A stretch of 64,000 nt of DNA from Oryza sativa Japonica Group (lineage: Eukaryota > Streptophyta > Magnoliopsida > Poales > Poaceae), in the NCBI RefSeq assembly GCF_034140825.1, contig NC_089042.1, positions 27,719,501-27,783,500 on the forward strand, in the 5' to 3' direction. The stretch's first letter is position 1; every line of letters starts with the position of its first letter. Shown one piece after another: positions 46,466 through 58,572 of the stretch. Below the pieces are notes generated by a model that was not told where the DNA came from, did not search any database, and was given only the letters and a program-made list of their open reading frames with translations. A program made the translations under genes and the position numbers.

Positions 46466-49190
46466 ATGGCAAGATCCTACTACATTTGCTCCCATATCGA
46501 CCCCCTCGCTCTCTCCCCCATCCCCGGCATCGCCCTCGACACGCTCTTCCTCGTCGCCATCCAGGCCCTCGCCGTCATCCTCGTCTCCAAGTTCTTCCAC
46601 CTCTTCCTCCGCCGCTACAACCAGCCCAGCGTCATCTCCCAGATCCTCGTACGTAATACTCTCTCGGCTCATTGATCCTCCTAGTACATTTCTTGAATTC
46701 ATAATCGATCGGATCGTGTGTGTCCAGGCCGGCGTTGTGGTCGGCGGCATGGGGCTCCGCAGCGCCATCGTGCACGTCGACGTGGACAACGTGGAGGACA
46801 TGTACGGTGGCTACATCTCCGCGGCGCGCATCCTGTACATGTTCCTCGTCGGCCTCGACATGGACATCGCCGCGCTGCGTCACGCCACGCACCGCTGCGT
46901 CGCCTTCACCTACGCCACCGTCGCCGCCAGCCTGCTCCTCGCCGCCGTCGTCTCCAGCGGCATGTACGGCAGCATGATGCACTCCCCGGTCAAGACGCCC
47001 GAGCTGCTCGCCGCCACCCTCATGCTGGCGCTCACCAACACCTCCTCCATAGCCGTCGCGCGGATCGCCGCCGAGCTCAAGCTCACCGTCACCGAGAACG
47101 GCCGCCTCGTCGTCGCCGCCGGGATCGCCACCAACCTCATCTGCATCCTCGGCGACGGCGTCCTGTCGTCCACCACCCGCGCCAAGGGCAAGATCGAGGG
47201 CGTCGCCCGCGGCGAGCACCAGATCAGGAAAGGCTTCCTGGCGCTCGCCGTGGCCGCCGGCGCGGTGTGGATGGTGCGCCCCGCCGTGACGCGGATCAAC
47301 AAGCGCAACGTCGGCCAGCACCACGTCGGCGTCCGCGACCTGGCGGTCATGCTCCTGGCCATCTGGTTCGTCGGCAACATCCCGCAGTTCCTCGGCTTCG
47401 ACGGCATGCCGACGAGCTTCGCGCTGGGGCTGGCGTTCCCGCGGGAAGGCGCCGCGGCGAGGTCCGTCGCCGACGCGCTCGCGCCGCCGGTGAAGGGCAT
47501 CATGCTGCCCTTCTACTTCGCGACGATCGGCATGAGGATGAACTTCAACTCCATGTCGGGCGCCATCATCGTGCCCGGCGTGCTCATTACGCTGCTCGGC
47601 CTTTTCGGCAAGGCCATTGGCGCCGCCGCCGTCGCCTCCTACCTCAGCATGCCGCTCTCCGACGCGCTCCGCTTCAGCGTCCTCCTCAACATCAAGGGCC
47701 ACGTCGACACCATGAACATGAAGTTCGCCAAATCAGAAGGGGTAGGTAACCGGTCGAACACTTGATGCGCCATGACAACGTCGGCAATGGAGCAACTCAT
47801 CGGAATTCCGGATTATTTGTTTGCGCGGCGCAGGTGTGGGCGGAGCAAGCGCTGTACGCGATGATCATCGGCAACTTGATCAGCACCCTCGTCGCCGGTC
47901 CGGTGGTGGCGGTGGTGCGGCGGAAGGAGGAGGAGGCGTACAGGACGAGGCACCAGGCCATGGAGTCGTTGGGCGCGGAGCAGGAGCTCCACATGCTCGC
48001 CTGCGTGCACAGCGCGCACGCCGCGCCGGGCATGCTCAGCTTGGTGGAGCTCCTGGTGAGCGAGCCGCAGGAGCAGCCCGCCGTCCATGTCCTCCACCTG
48101 TTCGACGTCGGCGAAGAGCGCGTCGTCCGGATCCCGTACCACCAGCGAATCCGTGACGACGACGACGGCGGAGGACGAGACGAACGCGGCGGCGGCCGCG
48201 ACGCCGTCACGCGGATGAACACGATCGTCGACCTCTTCTCCCGCGCCACGGGCATCTGGTTCCGCCAGATCGACGTGGTGTGCCGCGGCGGCGCGGCCCT
48301 GGACGACGCCGGCGCCGTCTGCCGCGCGGCGGAGGGCGTCCACGCCCGCCTCCTCCTCGCCCCCTGCCACAAGGAGCAGCGCTACGACGGCAAGATGTGG
48401 TGCCGCCTCGGCGGGCGGCGGGAGCTGAACCACGGCGTGCTGTCGCGGGCGCCGTGCACCGTGGGGCTCCTCGTCGACCGCCCCTACCGGAACAGCGGCA
48501 CCAGCTTCAACGTGCCCAGCAGCGTGGCGGCGGAGGCGGCGGCCACGAGCGGCGGCGGCAGGACGCTCCTCCACCCGTGCAGCGACAGGGCGGTGACGCA
48601 CGTCGTCGCCGCCGTGTTCTTCGGCGGCGCCGACGACCGCGAGGCCGTGTCGCTCGCCTCCCGCCTCGCCGAGCACCCGTCCATCGGCCTCACGGTGTTC
48701 CGCTTCGTGAAGCGCAGCACGTACGACAGCGTCACCTCCGCCAAGGTCGACGAGCTGGACATGGCGTTCCAGGAGGGGGACGTCGACGAGCGCTTCCTGT
48801 GGAGGTTCTACGAGAGGTACGCGGCGAGGGCCGGTCTGGCTGAGGACGTCGTGTAACAAAAACTCTATTCTTTTAGTATATTGACGTACAATCATTTTGT
48901 GTGTTCGTGAAAAAAGGTACGCGGCGACGGAGATGGCCATGTACGTGGAGAAGGTCGTGGAGAGGCCCGCCGACGTGGAGGAGACGCTGGCCGGGATGGC
49001 CGGGATGTTCTCGCTGGTCATCGTCGGCCGGGGAGGGAGGCAGCCGCCGGAGCTCTTGGCCGGGCTGGAACGGTGGGCGGACGCCGGCGGCGAGATGGGC
49101 CCCGCGGCGGAGATCCTCGCGTCCAACGACTCGCTGGAGATGGGCTCGGTGCTCGTCATGCAGCAGCACACGGTAGTGATCAAGCAATGA
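46466..49190 (+). CDS. CHX-type cation/H+ antiporter (CPA2), 817 aa if the 3' insertion is spliced
   Basis: Exons 46466-46648, 46728-47741, 47834-48816 and 48917-49190 give 2,454 bp in phase. The first 430 residues or so form the membrane exchanger domain (LVGLDMDIAALRH, ARIAAELKLTVTENGRL, MLPFYFATIGMRMN, NIKGHVDTMNMKFAK). The rest is the soluble regulatory part with two USP-like halves (ACVHSAHAAPGMLSLVELL, LFIVGRG-type IVGRGGRQPPELLAGL). Plant CHX proteins move K+ or Na+ against H+ at endomembranes or the plasma membrane. Where CPA2 members usually have Asn-Asp in the fifth or sixth helix, this protein has Thr196-Asn197. A 100-bp insertion lies at 48817-48916. If it is not spliced, the protein ends at 48856, about 90 residues short and with an altered tail. 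Confidence 0.88.
48817..48916 (+). mobile_element. LINE 3'-tail insertion acting as candidate intron in CHX
   Basis: A direct repeat, aggtacgcggcgaggg at 48815-48830 and aggtacgcggcgacgg at 48915-48930, brackets about 84 bp ending in a hairpin (acgtacaa / ttgtgtgt) and A6. This is the layout of a 5'-truncated LINE with target duplication. Because the duplicated site contains AG|GT, removal of 48817-48916 as a GT-AG intron restores ERYAATEMAMYVE exactly. Confidence 0.75.
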
Positions 49191-49399
49191 CACGCAGACG
49201 TCATAAGAATTATTGTTGTAAGATTATTAATAGGTTATTACACACATGACACAACAGCTTGTGTATATTTAGATTTCTGCGACTAGAATTTCTTAGAGCT
49301 AACTTTTTTTTTCTTACCATATGTGGACATCTCCAAGATTTTTTAAGTCCAAATTTGATCTAGTGCTAAATTTGACTATCAACAAATGTTAACATCTTG

Positions 49400-49632
49400 G
49401 CTGAGTTCTTTCCCCAACTTTCCTAACTCACATCCCTCGTTTTCCGTGCACATATTTTTTAAACTGTTAAACGATGCGCTTTTTGCAAAACAATTCTATG
49501 CGAAAGTTGCTCTAAAAAATTATATTGATCCTTTTTTAAAAAAATAATAAATACTTTATTAATTACATACTAATAGACTATTGCGTTTTTCGTGCAAAAG
49601 ATATTTGTTCCCAACACACCAAACGAACACAG
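49400..49632. mobile_element. MITE, family B relative
   Basis: It shares 'cgttttccgtgcac', 'gcgctttttgcaaaa' and 'gaaagttgctctaaaaaatta' phrases with 29244-29484. The ends and target duplication are uncertain. Confidence 0.55.
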
Positions 49633-49654
49633 ACTTAGTATTGTTTCATATAGG

Positions 49655-49790
49655 GAAAGTCCATTCATCTCTCAAGGAGATGTTCTATCGTGTTTACATG
49701 TCGCTTAAAATATCATTTTTTTAATAGAAAAGTAAGATAGATTAACATGTGATATACTGATATGTCACTCCATAAACATAGGTGTTCATC
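49655..49790. mobile_element. Partial family D MITE
   Basis: It begins 'gtccattcatctctcaagga', the complement of the family D right end, and then loses similarity. It is a truncated copy. Confidence 0.4.
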
Positions 49791-50189
49791 CCTCCATAAA
49801 CATGTCACTCCCGAAACAATTATACTCATTTGGCTAAAGACTTTTAAAACACGACATAAGCTAAACCTTACTGACAAATAACCATAAATAGGGAAGGTAT
49901 ATTAAAAGCTGCGTGTTTTAGTCTGGAAAAGCAAAGATCTTAACACAACACAACTCCATTATTATTCCACTGCATGGAAATTTAGCCTGATCCTCTTTTC
50001 TAATCACAATGCTGTGATTATTTTTACATGCTCCATCTGTACACCCGCAGTACCTTGGAAAAACATTGCACAAAAAAACTGTGCTCCAAAGGTACATTTG
50101 GGAAAAAAGATGGAAAAAAAGAGGAAGAACAAGCTGAATATCCCTGGAGCTCTTCTTCAGACTTCAGATGCTGTGTGATTCTTCAGACT

Positions 50190-50621
50190 TCAGATGCTGC
50201 ATACAGCAAAATGCTGGTGCTGCGCCATCCTGCTTGGGTGGTGGCTGCAGGGCATCACAATGGAACTGAGGAGAGCCTTCTCAACCTCCTCCGAGGCCTC
50301 TCTCCCGAGCAAACACATGACATACTCCATCACCGCGGCGTCGCACGGCAGTGTGATCCTACCATCGCTGCTGAACCCAAACTCCTCCTGTGACATCCTC
50401 AGGAGCTCCACGAACACCGGCGTGCGGAGGTACGCCAGCGGGATCTCGAACCGCCTCCCGTCGCACGAGTAGACGACGCAGTTGCCCTTCCCGGCGACGG
50501 ATGAGCTGCAGGATGAGTGGTGGATGATCTCCTTCTCCGATGCCGTCACCCTCTTCCTCCCGATGGCACCCATTCCCTGCCACTTCTTGGAAAGCTGAAC
50601 TAGCTTCTTGGAGCTGATCAT
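50190..50621 (-). CDS. SAUR-family auxin-responsive protein (143 aa)
   Basis: An intronless minus-strand gene, as usual for SAURs, starting MISSKKLVQLSKKWQ. The SAUR core covers about residues 47-105: GNCVVYSCDGRRFEIPLAYL, then TPVFVELLRMSQEEFGF and GRITLPCDAAVMEYVMCLL. The N-terminal Lys-rich helix and the C-terminal extension (residues 106-143) resemble SAUR36-like members. SAURs generally inhibit PP2C-D phosphatases and so promote plasma-membrane H+-ATPase activity and cell expansion; that is family knowledge. The gene is convergent with CHX. Its promoter at 50622 and beyond shows no clear TATA box. Confidence 0.92.
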   Translation of the reverse strand: MISSKKLVQLSKKWQGMGAIGRKRVTASEKEIIHHSSCSSSVAGKGNCVVYSCDGRRFEIPLAYLRTPVFVELLRMSQEEFGFSSDGRITLPCDAAVMEYVMCLLGREASEEVEKALLSSIVMPCSHHPSRMAQHQHFAVCSI

Positions 50622-51313
50622 GATTGCTTAATTTTGCTTTGCTTTCCAAGGAAGTGATCAGGGAAAAAAAGAGAGGAAATGTCAGGTTGTTTTTGGTGAA
50701 TTGGTGATGGTTTGTGTCAATGGCAATGTATTTACAGGGGAGATATGTGATAGGGAGATATGCAACTTAGTTTCAGATTTTTCAGTAGTACCAAACACGA
50801 AGTAGCTAGCTGGCAAGGGACAAGGCCATGAACTCCCATGGTGAGATGTTGCAATCCGTGTTACAGGATTTCAATGCCCACGATCATTGTTTCTCCCATG
50901 GTGGAGCCATATTTCATTTGCCAGATCTGACATACATTGAACCCAACTACTGGCTTATTATCTCAGATAGTATTAGAGTGGTTCTAAAAGAAATAGTGTA
51001 GTTCCTCGCAAAAAAAAAAGTGTAGTTTTATGAAGATTATAGGTTTCATGGCTTATTTTTTGGGAATGTGTATCATTATTGCATTGAGATCAAAGAGGTT
51101 CACACATAAAAAACAACACAAAGGAAAAGAACATGTACATGTTTCACAACACAAAGGAAAAGAAGTACATCTTTCATGGTTTCCGACGCTAAATCCTACC
51201 ACTAACTCACTAAGAGAAATTTGACAAATGGAAGACATTTAAAACCTCCTTGAACGTAGTTAGCGTATAAGTTCAAATTCTGCTAAACATTATGATCATG
51301 ATATGCTGCTTTT
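50622..51313. other. SAUR upstream region
   Basis: An AT-rich spacer with SAUR promoter sequence. A short direct repeat 'caacacaaaggaaaagaa' is at about 51114 and 51147. I see nothing else. Confidence 0.5.
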
Positions 51314-52583
51314 TGTTAACAGTGAAATTTGGTAAGCCCGGAGTAGTCATCGGCTTCGAAGTCTTGAGATTAGCTGATGAGAGTTGTCAAGTCGTCAGTT
51401 GTCGGATTCTTGCTATATTCGGTTAAGGAAATTGATATACTAAAGGAAGCTTATCCAGAAGAGACCGAGTTCAAAGAGAATGCGGCATGGCAAGTTATCT
51501 ATTAATTAGGAATAGTTTGTTAGTTTCCTTTTATCTTTAGGAAAGTGTGTTTAGTGTCCTATAAAGACTTTATCTTTTCCTTTTATCTTTATGAAAGTTT
51601 CTTTTTGGTCCAACAAGGACTTGTATCAACCCATGGGTATAAATATGTACACCCGGGGTCTATGTAATCTATCTTCACAATCAATACAATTCGGCGCATC
51701 GCCACCTTTTACCTTTTCTACTTTATTTTTATCGTCCGGCGGGACTTGGCACCTGACGCGGGGCTGCATCGGTGTTCGATCTCTGGCTAAGGGGTAAGTC
51801 CAATGTTCCACTGGCCTAGGTAGTTGTATCGTTTATGTCGGCGTCGTTCAAGGCTGCATCAGTACATTCAACCTCTTGGATTGCTCTGGTTTAGATGATA
51901 TATTTGCCTACCTATTTATCATGTCTCTGTTAATCTAGTCTTAGCATATCAATTTAGCTCTATCGGCTGCTTCTCGTTTTAGGGTTTCTGTCGGTATCGG
52001 CTAAATCGCGTTGCTAGATTAGATTAGCTTAGACATCTACCACCCTGAAAACTCAGTCAACGGCTTGATTGTCTAGATATTATGTTTTTTTTCATACTTA
52101 GTGTTGCATCAGTTAAGTTTGATCTACTAAGTCGTGCTTAGAACCATAATCTCTAGCCTGCTTCTTGATTGCCAATAAGGGTTTCATCGGGGTTTCAGCC
52201 GGTGAGTTATCTGGACGTTGCATCGGCTCATAAGGATTGCATATACATATAAGTTGGATTTAGCCGATGACAACAAATGTTTCGCTGTTTAATCTAATCT
52301 TGTGGATTTCATGACATCGGACCTCCAGCCGATGTGTGCTTCAACCTTCGGATCGATGCTTATTTATCATATCATTATTTGCCGATTGGTTTATACTGGA
52401 CTATATTGTTATTTTATTACATCATCATCAGCCGATTGCCTTTATATCATCATCTACATTGGACATATAGCCGATTGCTTAAACCCTATCGCTATCAGCT
52501 AGTATCGGCATCGGCTATTATTGGATATCGGCTGGAACTACTCCATCGGCTTGTCAGCCGATCGGCTGTTTTGATCTACTATT

Positions 52584-55500
52584 TGTAACGCTCCGCTTTT
52601 CATGAGTCGTTAAAAACTAACTCGGCAAAATCCTAATTGCGAAAATTTTCGTTCTTTGTGTGCGAGTCTAAGTCGTGCCAAGATCTCATTTCAAATCCCG
52701 TTGTTCCCCCTCATCGAAATCAAAAATCCTCCACCTCAAGATTTCCTATCCAAAATTCAAGTCTCCGAAATCAAATTCCGAAAGTCAATCCCTTCCTTTG
52801 AATCCTTGCCGAATATTCGCTCCGACTAAAAAAAAATATCCAAGTTTTCGTTTTGAATCTCTTTCTTGACTTCTCCTCGAGTCTCCCTTGATTCCAACCT
52901 AAACCATCGAGTTCGAATGTCAAATTTGAATTCAAATCCAAAACCTCAATTCGAATCCACTCCAAATCAGTCTTCTCTGCAAAAGTCTATTTTACCTCCC
53001 TCGGGTATTGTGGGCCGTTTTCCCCTTAGCCCACCTCCCTCCCTCAGCCGTTTCACCTCCCTCTTGGTCGTTGGGCCGTTTTTCCCTTTTCCGGCCCATC
53101 TTCTCCTCTCGGCCGCTCCTCCTCCTCCCCACACGTGCGCTGCACGCGCCGAGCGAGAGAAGCAGCGCCTCTCTTGTCTCCTTCCTCTCTCTCTCTCTCT
53201 CTCTCGTCGAACTCCTCTCCTCGGCGCCGATTCCCGCCGCCGCCGTTTGAATTCGCCGGTCGCCCTTCCCGCGCGCGCGCTCGCCGCCCGGTCGCCGCCG
53301 CCATCAGCCCTTGCACCGCCGACGCCACGCGCTGCCGCCTTGCCCCCGCTCCATGCCAAACCGACCACCACCGTCATTGCCGACGTCATCCATGGCCCCC
53401 GCCACTCCACGCCACATCGTCCAAGAATGGGAGAAGCAGCTGCTTCCCCTCTCCTCAATATGGCAAAGGACCAACCTCCTTTCCCCCCCTTCTTTTTCCT
53501 TTTCCCCGACCACCGCCGGCGTCACCACCTCTGTGTCGCTTGACCGCTCGCGCCACCCGCCTCATCTCCTTGACCGCCCCAAGGTCGGTTCTCTCAAACC
53601 GACATCGCCACCTACAAAACCCACACCCCCTCCCATACCTCCCGCTTCCTCTCCTCCATCACACCACTGCCGTCTCGCCGTTCGTCGTCGTTCTCGCCCT
53701 CCTCTGCCGTCGTGCGTGTCGGGGAGCTAGCGAGCACGAGGAGTCGACAAGGAGCTCCGCGCCGCCCCATCCTTGCACCTCTCCATCTCTTCTTCCCCGG
53801 CCGCGCCCTCTCGGTGCCGCGCCACCCCGCCGACGCGACCGCCTCGCCGCGACTCCATCCGCGCCGTCGACACCGTTTCTCTCGTCGGTGAGCTCCCCAC
53901 TGAACCCCTTTTCCCTTGTCGCACGCCGCGCCGCGCCCGCCACCGTTCGTCACATCTCGCCGCGCGCCCTTGCTCTGTCCTGGTCGTCGCTCGCCGTCGC
54001 CGGCCTCTCTCGGCGTCGCCCGTGCCCTCTCGACCGGTGGAATGAGCTCGCGACCTCGCGTAGATGCTCCAACTTCAACGAATCGAACCCCCGTTGCCCC
54101 GGTGAAGTTTTCCCCCTTTGCTCGCCGCCGACGATCGCCGTCGAAATCCGCCGCCGTCGGCTCCCCTCTTGTCAATCCCTCTTGCCACCACGCTCTCGGG
54201 GATCCCCTTGATCTCCCCCTTGTTGCCTCATGGCCGCCGGCCTCCCCTCTCGCTCTCGCGCCGTGCCGCCCCTTCCGCCACCGCTTAGCGCCGCCGCCTG
54301 TGCGTCGCCGGTGACCTTCGGGTCCCGCGTCACCGTGTGCGCGTCGCAACCCCTTTTCCACGACAGCTGACCCTGAGACCGCGCGCCCTTCGCTCTTTCC
54401 ACGCGCGGCCACATCGGCGTGTCGGCGAGATTGGCCACCGCCGTCGGCCGCCGTCGTTCTTCCCCCGGCTAATCCGCTCCGTTGAATCGATTCCCCTTGG
54501 CCTCCTCTCTCTTCCGGTGCTAACCCCCCAATCCACCTCGCCGCCGTTCGCCGGTTCGCGTCGCTCATCGCTAGCCATCGGATCAGCCTGCCCGGCCTCC
54601 TCTGCCTCCCCATCCGACGTGGCTTCCACGTGGACGCCACCTCAACCCCGGGCCAGCTTGACCGAGTCAAGCCGGCGCCCAGTCAGCCCCCCTCCTCCCT
54701 CTCCCCGCTCGTGGGCTTGGCCCGTCAACCATCCCCCCTTCTCGGCCTAGGGGAAAATGAAAAGTCTACTTTTACTCCCTCTGTCCAAGCCCAGTGCCCA
54801 CACACATGAACAAAAGTCCACTTAATCCCCCCCCATGTACAGTACACCCTTGGCCCCGCACGTCAGTGACTGTCAATAATATTCTTGAGAATATTATTTC
54901 CATAAATTTCGACAAAACATTTCCTTGTCCAGAAAATCCATTTAGACCTCCAAAATTCATATCCCTCGATCCGTAGCTCCGATCGCCTCCGTTCCACTTC
55001 CAGTAATTCCGTAAAATTGAGATCTATTTAATGGCACTACTAATTAGTCTAAATAGGATCTTTATTTTGGTCCTTTGTTTAGGTTTTCGATTGTTTGCGT
55101 ATAGTTGCGGTTATCGGATTTTCGTCGATCGCGGGTTTTCTCGAAGATTCGTGAAGCTTCGTGAAGACCTTGAGCAAGGCAAGTCACCCTTTGATCAATT
55201 GCCCCTATAATTGAAAAGTCATTATTATTTTGTTTGCAACTTGCATTATTAGAATCACACACTTAACTTGCTTGGCCTCGGTTTGCGTGCCAAACCGACG
55301 GACCTACCCAGTAGTCGCACTAATTTCCGTAGGTCATACTACCCTGATTCCTTGTCGCTCCACCCTTGTGGTACCTCGGTAATCGTGCCCTCTGAGCGCG
55401 TATACCAAATATCCCACATACACCGTTGTTTGTCGAAAACTTGGGAAATAGGTTTGTGAAGCCTTCAAAACCCGACATGTGGTGTCGGTGTGTTTGAAAA

Positions 55501-56899
55501 TAAAATGAATTGTGAAAACTCGCGATGCGGGGGTTGTGCCTGTGTGGCACTGTCCCGTATTCGCATATAAGGACCGATTCCTGTGGGAAACTCATCGAAC
55601 ATAATCAAAGTGCAACCACAAGGTGGAATGGGACACCCTGGCTAAGTAACTAGTCGGTTCAGGGAAACCTCGCATGCCAATAGTTGGGAACGCCGGGGCG
55701 GGGTCGGACAAACCGGGTTCCTGGTAATGCAAGAACGAGAAGCTTGCTGAATTACCGATCGAGGTGGTTGGAGTTTGATTTGTGAACGCCTAAAATGGCC
55801 TATATTTATGTGAGGATTTGATCCTTCTATGTGGCATGAGGTATCCCTGGGTCGGCTTGGGAAAGGCTTTGTTGCGAACCTCCGATACCGACGGGTGTTC
55901 GGAATAAGTTCGTATCTTGTGGGTAAAGTGTACCCCTCTGCAGAGGATTAACTAACTGTTCGAACAGCCGTGCCCATGGTCATGGGCGGATGTGAGGTGG
56001 TTCTCGTTGCGTAGATTTGTTTGCATGTGCTTTGTGAAAAGTTGTTGTGGTGTGGGAATCGTAACCAGAATCAGCCTATGTGGCAGATGGATGACCTGAG
56101 TGGTCAAGAAACGAATCTGTGTGATTCGGGATGTCTATGGGCATCATAGTCTAGGCTTCCCGAGTGGAAGCGGATTGTTGTGCTGCTGGGCAGCTGGACT
56201 CTGGGAGTCCGAGAAAATGAAAAAGGCTCTGGGAGCCGATTAATCAAGTGGAATGGCTCTGGGAGCCGAGAAGTAATGATCTGACCCGGGAGGTCGGTAC
56301 ATTACCAAATGAGCTGTTGAAAAACATCTCTGAAAGTCGAATCGAGACGCAAGTCTCTTTTCGGCCCAAACTTAGAAAGAAATAAATCACTTAGTGATTT
56401 CAAAATGTCTTCAAATAAAAGATTTGCAAAACAACATTGCCTCTCTTCCAAGCTTGCATTAAACACCTAAATTCCCGTGACTTGCTGAGTACGAAAGTAC
56501 TCACCCTTGCTCTATATAAATATATATAGTTCCTCCGCCCTGAAGTTGAAGATGAGGTGAAGTGAAGATTAGGGTTTCGTCCTGGTTCCCAGCCGTCGCC
56601 TGTGGTGTTGGGTGTTAGACCGTTGGTTCCGCTGCTGCTGTTGTTGTTGGTGTTCGCCTCGTCCGTGTCGTCGGTTGTATTCTCGGGCTGTCTGAGCTGC
56701 AACCTAAGTTAAGGTAAATAAGTCCTCTATTTATTTTAAGGATTTGCAATGATTCATATTTGTCACCGTGGGTACCAGCACTATGTCCTGGGACTGGTAC
56801 CGAGATCGCGGTTTCGTAGGAAGCGGTTTGCGCCGTTTTTCCTACGACATGCCCCCTATCAGGTGCCGTTGTGCGGCGGTGCCGGATTGGGGTGTGACA
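52584..56899 (+). mobile_element. Solo LTR, about 4.3 kb, gypsy type
   Basis: It begins TGTAACGCTCC and ends GGGGTGTGACA, the usual ends of large rice gypsy LTRs, and is flanked by a perfect 5-bp duplication CTATT (52579-52583 and 56900-56904). There is no internal region, so it is a solo LTR left by recombination. It sits inside the LTR remnant at 51314-57010. The long overlapping open frames at 52866-54750 are LTR sequence, not host genes. Confidence 0.85.
53184..53207. repeat. (CT)n tract
   Basis: A CT microsatellite inside the solo LTR. Confidence 0.8.
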
Positions 56900-57196
56900 C
56901 TATTTGCATATCTTTTCAATTGCAGGATCAAACTGACTGGCACGCCCGCATCTCATTAATCTTTAGACCTGCACAGGAGTTAAGCAGATCTCCCAGGCCG
57001 GTGTATTCGATTTTTTTCGTCAACACTGTTCATTCAAAAAGAGAGAGAGAGCTTTATTTCTACGTACGGACTGAAGCTGCCTCCAAGTCAAGTCGTTGCA
57101 TGTGTTCCTTGGATCTGATTTGGATCATGGCCATCTTTAAAAGAAAATATATCAACTTTTCACTTTCCAGAGGATATCCATTAGTGCTTTGAATAG

Positions 57197-57529
57197 ATGA
57201 GCAACAAATTGGTCCATGACATGCACGCACTCATCAATGACACTAGTTGGTGCGAGCAGCAGGGTCATGAATCTGGTAGTGCAATGTTGGCTACAATGGA
57301 GGCAACAGTTGGTGCATTGGGGTCCTCTTGTGGAGACCATAGTACTGAACTGGTTTCAGATGATTGGGTACGTACAGCAGCAGTGGTTCAGTGTAGGATA
57401 GAAGCATATGCAGAGGCATTTACTTCAAGCTCCAGCATCTGTCAACACAAGAAACACACCGAAACATCAGATGGAGAGCCACATCAAGTGAGATTTCTTA
57501 GGATGCTTCGTGTGTCCTTCCTTATCTGA
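57197..57529 (+). CDS. Unrecognised 110-codon frame, possible gene remnant
   Basis: The frame is open from ATG 57197 to the stop ending at 57529, with fairly even composition (HALINDTSWCEQQGHESG, GDHSTELVSDDWVRTAAVV), unlike the low-complexity frames around it. There is no known domain, signal or membrane segment, and no clear splice partner. It may be an exon of a decayed gene truncated by the adjacent retrotransposon. Confidence 0.25.
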   Translation: MSNKLVHDMHALINDTSWCEQQGHESGSAMLATMEATVGALGSSCGDHSTELVSDDWVRTAAVVQCRIEAYAEAFTSSSSICQHKKHTETSDGEPHQVRFLRMLRVSFLI

Positions 57530-58488
57530 TCATTAGGGGTTGGTTGAGGAAGACTTGACTAGCATTACAAGCAACTTGCATATGGTATGTGCTCCATATT
57601 TCTACGATGATGTGATATCATCAGATGTGGCATCCATATGTTCTCCATTTTACATGCCTTTCTGAACTCTTGCGCATTTCTGGTTTCTGAACTCGCAATG
57701 TGCTGCAGGTTGCACTTCTGTAAAGAGTTGTTCCAAGAACTACACTGAAGAGTTCTTTGCTATACCTCGCTGTGTTTTCTTGTCAATTACAATTGCAAAG
57801 CAATCCATAAAAAAAGACCAATCCTGCAAGGGAAAGGAGTGAGGTTGTGAGCTGTTTGATCAATGATCATGCAAGTGATGCAACTGTATACTGGTCCGTA
57901 CCGTACTGTGGATAATAAAGAGATCGACACGAGGACAGCATGTAGCTTCCTAGCTTGCTTGTTAACTTCAATGGCGTAGGAAGAGATCGATGGGTGATAG
58001 GCTAGCCGCAGATCTTTTCGCCCACATCAAATTTGATTAGGGTTAGGAAGGTGTTGGTTGGTTGGCTTCGATTTGAACAACTTCCTCGACAAATTCTTAT
58101 CGCCAATGTACCTTGTGGTCCAATCCATCTGCACTGCAGCATCTCACATGCATCCTCCAGAAAATGGCGTTCCTCTGTAAATCTCACGGAGAAGCAGTTC
58201 GATCCGACACGCATGGCGGCGGAGGGGATGGGAGGGGAGGGCGTCGAGGAAAGCTTGCCTGGTCAAGCTGGAGCGGATGCGGATCTCCTCCCCCTCCTCC
58301 GCCGCCTGACCGCCTCCTTCCCCATGCAGACGGGTGGGCGCGGCTCATCGCCATTGCCGCTCTCTGCCTCGGCGTTGGCGGTGGCACCCGCCGCCGCCGC
58401 CGTAGTCGCCGTCGATCTGGAGGCGACGAGGTCTGTGTCTGCTTCTGCTTCTGGTTTCTCTGCAAGCAGCCCACACGGTGTGGGCCTA

Positions 58489-58572
58489 GGCCCATCCGAG
58501 TTAACAGCTCATTTGTAAGGCCCAAATACAGCTCAGATCAGGCCCAGAGGCCGGAGCCCGCTTGTTGGGCCT
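58489..58572. promoter_or_regulatory. Cluster of TGGGCC/GGCCCA motifs
   Basis: Five copies (gtgggccta, aggcccatc, aggcccaaa, aggcccaga, ttgggcctg) lie in about 80 bp at the edge of the GC-rich block 58200-58500. This resembles a plant promoter module; the transcript it might serve is not identified. Confidence 0.35.

Larger units (their letters stand above)
49191..50189. other. Spacer between convergent CHX and SAUR genes
   Basis: No gene. A family B MITE (about 49400-49632) and a partial family D element (about 49655-49790) fill much of it. Confidence 0.55.
51314..57010 (+). mobile_element. Partial LTR retrotransposon, interrupted by a nested solo LTR
   Basis: The sequence from 51314 (tgttaacagtgaaatttggt) to 52583, continuing at 56905-56922, reads as one LTR of about 1.29 kb, with a TATA-like 'gtataaatatg' at about 51638. 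It is followed by a short stretch typical of the internal start (gactggcacgcccgca). The rest of the element is absent. It is a broken fossil, and the superfamily is probably gypsy by phrase resemblance. It must be older than the element nested in it. Confidence 0.55.

Noticed and set aside
46632-49204. Long open frames on the minus strand opposite the CHX gene (up to 463 codons)
   Set aside because: They mirror the GC-rich third positions of the CHX exons and have no domains. The plus strand encodes the recognisable antiporter.
52866-54750. Long GC-rich open frames on both strands
   Set aside because: They lie wholly within the solo LTR, are low in complexity and show no host domain.
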